Below, in pieces: positions 6,386 through 9,304 of a stretch of DNA of 9,304 bases. The notes under the pieces were generated by a model. It was not told the origin of the DNA and searched no databases. It worked only from the letters and a program-made list of their open reading frames with translations. Every line of letters starts with the position of its first letter. The stretch's first letter is position 1. Both the position numbers and the translations under genes were made by a program. Source of the stretch: Methanoregula sp. (GTDB lineage: Archaea; Halobacteriota; Methanomicrobia; Methanomicrobiales; Methanospirillaceae); the NCBI GenBank assembly GCA_028711405.1, contig JAQTSH010000051.1, forward strand, positions 1 through 9,304, read 5' to 3'.

Positions 6386-6407
6386 AAAAAAATTACGGAT
6401 TTTTTTT
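6386..6407 (+). terminator. A/T hairpin with T8 tract
   Basis: Seven A plus T (6386-6393), a five-base loop, then A plus a T run to 6407. The arms are perfectly complementary over 8 bases, and T8 is read on the plus strand, A7/T7 on the other. It would stop transcripts from either side and insulates argC from the toxin-antitoxin unit. Confidence 0.45.
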
Positions 6408-6413
6408 GCAGAA

Positions 6414-6523
6414 CGGTCCCGGGAAAAATCCGGTGAACGGGATCATCGCGCACAGCAATTTTTGTCCGAAGCGCCGGTAACCAAATAATAATTGCCGGTA
6501 AACCGGTCCGGGAAAAATCCGGT
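6414..6523 (+). repeat. Duplicated 20-base motif upstream of argC
   Basis: CGGTCCGGGAAAAATCCGGT is present at 6504-6523 and again at 6414-6434 with one extra C in the CCGGG step; the starts are 90 bases apart. Between the copies, GCCGGTAA occurs at 6473-6480 and 6494-6501. Identity over 20 bases is unlikely by chance, so this is a local duplication or a paired binding site. Confidence 0.6.
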
Positions 6524-6612
6524 ACAGTGATCTGTATCCACACGCTCCCCTCCCATACAGCACATCACCGTTTCTGTACGGAATGCATTGGATAGTGCTG
6601 CAAGGTTTCGCA

Positions 6613-6632
6613 CGGTGCCGGTTTTCACCGGC
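6613..6632 (+). promoter_or_regulatory. Alternative hairpins just before argC
   Basis: GCCGGT (6617-6622) pairs with ACCGGC (6627-6632) across a TTTC loop and is followed by TTTT. CGGTG (6613-6617) can instead pair with CACCG (6626-6630). The structures exclude each other and lie about 55 bases before the argC start. They may act in the argC leader or as a DNA operator; which one depends on where transcription starts. Confidence 0.35.
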
Positions 6633-6685
6633 TTTTGAAACGGGCTCCTAAAAAAGGTTAAGTTTCTGCAATGGAATATCCTCTT

Positions 6686-7672
6686 ATGAAAGTTGCGATT
6701 ATCGGGGCATCCGGGTATGCCGGTGGCGAACTCGTCCGCCTCCTGCACTATCACTCCGCCGCACAGGTCGTATGTGCAACGTCGCGGAAACTTGCAGGGA
6801 CTCCTCTTGATGAGATACATCCCCAGCTGAAGGGCTTTACCGATCTTACATTTGAGAACCCGGAGACGGATGCCATCGATGCCGATGTGGCGTTCCTTGC
6901 CGTCCCGCATACAGCTGCCATGACCTACGCCGGAAAACTTCTCTCGCGGGGCATAAAAGTGGTCGATCTCAGTGCCGACTACCGGCTCCCAAAAGAGATC
7001 TACGAGAAGACCTACGGGGTCACGCATACCGATTACTTCCCTGCCCCGTACGGCATCCCCGAACTCCACCGGAAGGAGTGCATCAATGCGAAGTTCGTCG
7101 CAAACCCCGGGTGTTTCCCGACGGGTGCGATCCTTGCCGCCGCACCGCTCGCGAAATTCGCCCACACCGTGATCTTCGATTCCAAGACTGGTGTATCCGG
7201 AGCCGGTGACAACCCCTCCGCGACCACCCATTACCCAAACGTGGGCGACAACGTCGGCGCATACAAATGGACGAGCCACCGGCACCTGGCAGAGATGAAA
7301 CAGGAACTTTCCGGACTCGGCTCGAACGCGAAATACTACTTCACTCCCCATCTCGTCCCGGTAAACCGGGGCATCCTCACCACTGCCCACATCCTGGTAA
7401 ACGAACCGCTGGAGACAAAAGAGGTCGAAAAGATGTACCGGGAGTATTACAAAAACGAATATTTCGTCCGGTACCAAAAACCCATCCTTGCCGCTGTTCG
7501 GGGCAGCAACTTCTGCGACCTGATGGTCGAGAGTGAGGGTCTGCGGGTGGTTGTGGTATCCGCTATCGACAACCTCGTGAAAGGAGCGAGCGGTCAGGCG
7601 ATCCAGAACATGAACCTGATGTGCGGGTTTAAAGAAAACGACGGGCTCACAAGCGCCGGGATGCTGCCGTAG
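6686..7672 (+). CDS. argC: N-acetyl-gamma-glutamyl-phosphate reductase
   Basis: 328 residues. The enzyme reduces N-acetylglutamyl 5-phosphate with NADPH to N-acetylglutamate semialdehyde, the third step of arginine synthesis, in the cytoplasm. Seen: nucleotide-binding GASGYAGGEL (7-16), the catalytic cysteine C143 in NPGCFPTGA (140-148), SKTGVSGAG (166-174), the active-site His H222 in PHLVPVNRG (221-229), and DNLVKGASGQAIQNMN (295-310), the standard C-terminal signature. ATG 6671 would add MEYPL before the conserved MKVAIIGASG; I prefer 6686, where ArgC proteins normally begin, and an AT-rich box near 6660 fits a leaderless start there. The stop codon overlaps the GGAGG of the next gene, so the two are translated from one message. 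Feedback or leader control is possible given the repeats upstream but is not shown. Confidence 0.95.
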   Translation: MKVAIIGASGYAGGELVRLLHYHSAAQVVCATSRKLAGTPLDEIHPQLKGFTDLTFENPETDAIDADVAFLAVPHTAAMTYAGKLLSRGIKVVDLSADYRLPKEIYEKTYGVTHTDYFPAPYGIPELHRKECINAKFVANPGCFPTGAILAAAPLAKFAHTVIFDSKTGVSGAGDNPSATTHYPNVGDNVGAYKWTSHRHLAEMKQELSGLGSNAKYYFTPHLVPVNRGILTTAHILVNEPLETKEVEKMYREYYKNEYFVRYQKPILAAVRGSNFCDLMVESEGLRVVVVSAIDNLVKGASGQAIQNMNLMCGFKENDGLTSAGMLP

Positions 7673-7676
7673 GAGG
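7672..7676 (+). promoter_or_regulatory. Ribosome binding site overlapping the argC stop
   Basis: GGAGG begins with the last base of the argC TAG. Two ATG codons follow at 7679 and 7682; spacing is 2 bases to the first and 5 to the second, which favours 7682 as the start of the CBS gene. Confidence 0.7.
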
Positions 7677-7681
7677 ATATG

Positions 7682-8158
7682 ATGATCGTCCGCGACACCA
7701 TGACAAAAGATCCGGTCACCTGCGCTGCCTCAGCACCGCTCCGGGATGCCGTTGCCCTGATGAAAAAACACCACATCGGCGGGCTTCCCGTGATGGACGA
7801 CAAAAAACTTGTCGGGATCATCACGGAATCAGACATCATCGCCCAACTTGAGACCGGGCGGATCTCGGATGATCTCTGGCTCCCCTCGCCGCTCGAAGTG
7901 ATCGAGTTGCCCATCCGTGAACTAATCAACTGGGAAAAGACCAAGCACGCGCTTTCGAACATTGGAGACACGCCGGTGAACAAGGTGATGACCCGGCATG
8001 TGATCACGGTCACCGAAGAGATGGACATCGAAGCAGCCGCAGCGCTCATGTTGAAGGAACGGATCGTCCGGCTGCCGGTGGTCCGGGGAAAGGAACTCGT
8101 CGGCATCCTGACACGGGCGGATATTGTGCAGGCGGTCGGTGCATCCTATACAGCGTAA
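7682..8158 (+). CDS. Two-CBS-domain protein within the arginine operon
   Basis: 158 residues made of two CBS domains. The first spans about residues 2-58 (MTKDPVTC, GGLPVMDDKKLVGIITESDII); the second about 101-154 (VMTRHVITV, VRLPVVRGKELVGILTRADIV). The T-x-x-D signatures that grip ribose in adenosyl ligands are present in both (TESD, TRAD). A charged, Trp-containing linker (59-100) separates them; there is no catalytic or DNA-binding domain. Paired CBS domains form a Bateman module that binds AMP, ADP, ATP or S-adenosylmethionine and usually controls a partner protein. It sits 9 bases after argC and 16 before argJ, so co-transcription is near certain and a link to arginine synthesis is a reasonable inference. 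The ligand and partner are unknown. ATG 7679 is the alternative start. Confidence 0.9.
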   Translation: MIVRDTMTKDPVTCAASAPLRDAVALMKKHHIGGLPVMDDKKLVGIITESDIIAQLETGRISDDLWLPSPLEVIELPIRELINWEKTKHALSNIGDTPVNKVMTRHVITVTEEMDIEAAAALMLKERIVRLPVVRGKELVGILTRADIVQAVGASYTA

Positions 8159-8174
8159 GACGGGAGATGGAGAG

Positions 8175-9304
8175 ATGAAGACGAAGTCAAACACCAAGAC
8201 CGGAACCAAAAGCATCTGTGCGGTACAGGGGGTCACTGCGTCCGGCATGAAGGAAGGCAAGTATGGGCTTGCGCTCATCAGGGCGAGCGGCACCACAGCC
8301 GGCGTGTTCACGGAAAACCTGGTGAAGGCAGCTCCCATTGAACTCATGCGAAAGCAGATCCGGCGGGGAAGGCTTGATGCGATCATCGCAAACAGCGGGT
8401 GCGCGAACGCGTACACCGGGCAACGGGGGTACGAGGATGCTATCGCGATGACGGAATTTGCCGGGTCCGCGCTCGGAGTTGAAGCACGGGATGTCGGCGT
8501 GGCGAGCACCGGCGTGATCGGGAGGTATCTCGACCTGCCGCTCATCCGGCGCCAGTGTGCCGCGACTGCCCTGAAACTTGAACGCAGCCCTGCGGCGGAA
8601 GACCTGACGGCGCAGGCGATCATGACCACCGATACGTTCCCGAAGCATGCGCTGGTGAAACATGAGACGTTCTGTGTCGGGGGCATCGCCAAAGGGAGCG
8701 GCATGATCGCCCCGATGATGGGGACGATGATTGCGTTTCTCTACACGGACGCAGAGATCGGGGCACAATCCCTTAGGGCAGCGCTGAAGCTTGCCACCCG
8801 GCGGACGTTCAACCGCGTCGTCGTGGATGGCGATATGAGCACGAACGACATCGCGCTCTGCACGGCAACCGGTGAAGCGGGCAAAGTGGATGCGAATGAG
8901 TTCTCGTCTGCGTTGGAAGAGTGCTGCCGCCAGCTTGCCAGGCAGATCGCCGCTGATGGCGAAGGCGCAACAAAACTCCTTGAGGTCACGGTGAAAGGCG
9001 CACCGAAAGAAGAGGATGCCGCGAAGGTGGCACGGGTGATCATCGAGTCGCCGCTCGTAAAGACGGCAGTGTATGGTGAAGACCCGAACTGGGGACGGGT
9101 CGTTGCCGCAGCCGGGCGGGCGGGAGTGAAGTTTGATCCGAGTGCCATCTCGCTCTCGATCAGTGACGGCACCGCACGCTACCCTCTTGTCAGTTTAGGG
9201 GAGATCTGTGCCGACTTAAAAAAGGCAAAAGAAGCGATGCACGGCAAGCGGGTGATCTTTGAACTGGATCTCGCCTCCGGTGACGCAGAAGCCACCGCGT
9301 GGGG
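8175..9304 (+). CDS. argJ: Ornithine acetyltransferase / N-acetylglutamate synthase (3' end cut by window)
   Basis: The frame is open from ATG 8175 to the right edge (376 full codons plus two bases); by comparison with the family only about 15-20 residues are missing. ArgJ moves the acetyl group from N-acetylornithine to glutamate, recycling it; bifunctional forms also use acetyl-CoA. Seen: ANSGCANAYTG (72-82), VASTGVIG (109-116), AKGSGMIAP (172-180), the autocleavage site G183-T184 in MMGTMIAF with nucleophile T184, DGDMSTND (218-225), and GEDPNWGR (301-308). The precursor cuts itself before T184 to form alpha and beta chains. Odd: the residues before the cut are P-M-M-G rather than the common P-N-M-A. 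The first 11 residues form a Lys/Thr-rich extension ahead of KSICAVQGV. GGGAG at 8162-8166 gives 8-base spacing to this ATG. argB probably follows beyond the window. Confidence 0.95.
   Translation, partial: MKTKSNTKTGTKSICAVQGVTASGMKEGKYGLALIRASGTTAGVFTENLVKAAPIELMRKQIRRGRLDAIIANSGCANAYTGQRGYEDAIAMTEFAGSALGVEARDVGVASTGVIGRYLDLPLIRRQCAATALKLERSPAAEDLTAQAIMTTDTFPKHALVKHETFCVGGIAKGSGMIAPMMGTMIAFLYTDAEIGAQSLRAALKLATRRTFNRVVVDGDMSTNDIALCTATGEAGKVDANEFSSALEECCRQLARQIAADGEGATKLLEVTVKGAPKEEDAAKVARVIIESPLVKTAVYGEDPNWGRVVAAAGRAGVKFDPSAISLSISDGTARYPLVSLGEICADLKKAKEAMHGKRVIFELDLASGDAEATAW

Larger units (their letters stand above)
6269..6670. other. Non-coding stretch upstream of argC
   Basis: About 400 bases without a credible gene. 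It contains the toxin terminator, a second A/T hairpin terminator (6386-6407), two copies of a 20-base motif (6414-6434 and 6504-6523), two GCCGGTAA words 21 bases apart (6473 and 6494) and a GCCGGT/ACCGGC hairpin (6617-6632). No classical TATA box is evident immediately before argC; GGTTAAGTTT near 6656-6665 is the nearest AT-rich element and would fit a leaderless start at 6686. Confidence 0.5.

Noticed and set aside
6414..6523. CRISPR-like repeat-spacer pair
   Set aside because: Only two copies, a spacing of 90 bases, no further units and no cas gene nearby.
6443..7477. Long open frame (344 codons) on the minus strand opposite argC
   Set aside because: It lies antisense to a complete, motif-rich argC, has no ribosome binding site and its translation is rich in Arg, Gly, Val and Cys without any recognisable motif; it is a product of GC-rich codon structure.

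Overview
The window looks like chromosomal DNA of a methanogenic archaeon. The best fit is order Methanomicrobiales, perhaps a Methanoregula-like genus; this rests on recall of protein style, not on a search. Supporting signs are an archaeal-type ATP-NAD kinase, a bifunctional-type ArgJ beside a CBS-domain gene, an AMP-forming acetyl-CoA synthetase paired with an OFA-type transporter, poly-T terminators without long stems, GGAGG/GGTG ribosome binding sites and AT-rich boxes about 25 bases before likely transcript starts. The genes are GC-rich; the toxin-antitoxin stretch around 5640-6270 looks less so by eye.

Layout. Positions 1-480 hold the C-terminal part of an ATP-NAD kinase (+). It converges on a two-gene minus-strand unit: acs (3824-1914) followed by an OFA-family MFS transporter (1802-540). 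The pair suggests uptake of a small carboxylate, then activation to a CoA thioester. Positions 3825-4113 are a divergent intergenic region with a C-rich imperfectly repeated stretch and a perfect 6-bp hairpin. An ADP-ribosylglycohydrolase-fold protein follows (4114-5022, +).

Accessory stretch. Positions 5023-6268 hold a broken small lipoprotein gene (a single-base frameshift at a C run, then loss of the normal C-terminus) and an intact two-gene toxin-antitoxin module: a 68-residue antitoxin overlapping a 132-residue PIN-domain toxin by ATGA. Positions 6269-6670 are non-coding, with two poly-T terminators, a duplicated 20-base motif and a hairpin just upstream of argC.

Arginine unit. argC (6686-7672), a two-CBS-domain protein (7682-8158) and argJ (8175 to the edge, lacking only its last residues) are tightly spaced and almost certainly co-transcribed. 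ArgC reduces N-acetylglutamyl phosphate; ArgJ recycles the acetyl group from N-acetylornithine to glutamate. The CBS protein is a candidate adenylate or AdoMet sensor tied to this pathway.

I found no rRNA, tRNA, CRISPR array or transposase. The points most worth a second look are the altered CoA/AMP-binding motif in the acetyl-CoA synthetase, the CBS protein inside the arginine operon, the frameshifted lipoprotein and the repeat-rich argC upstream region.
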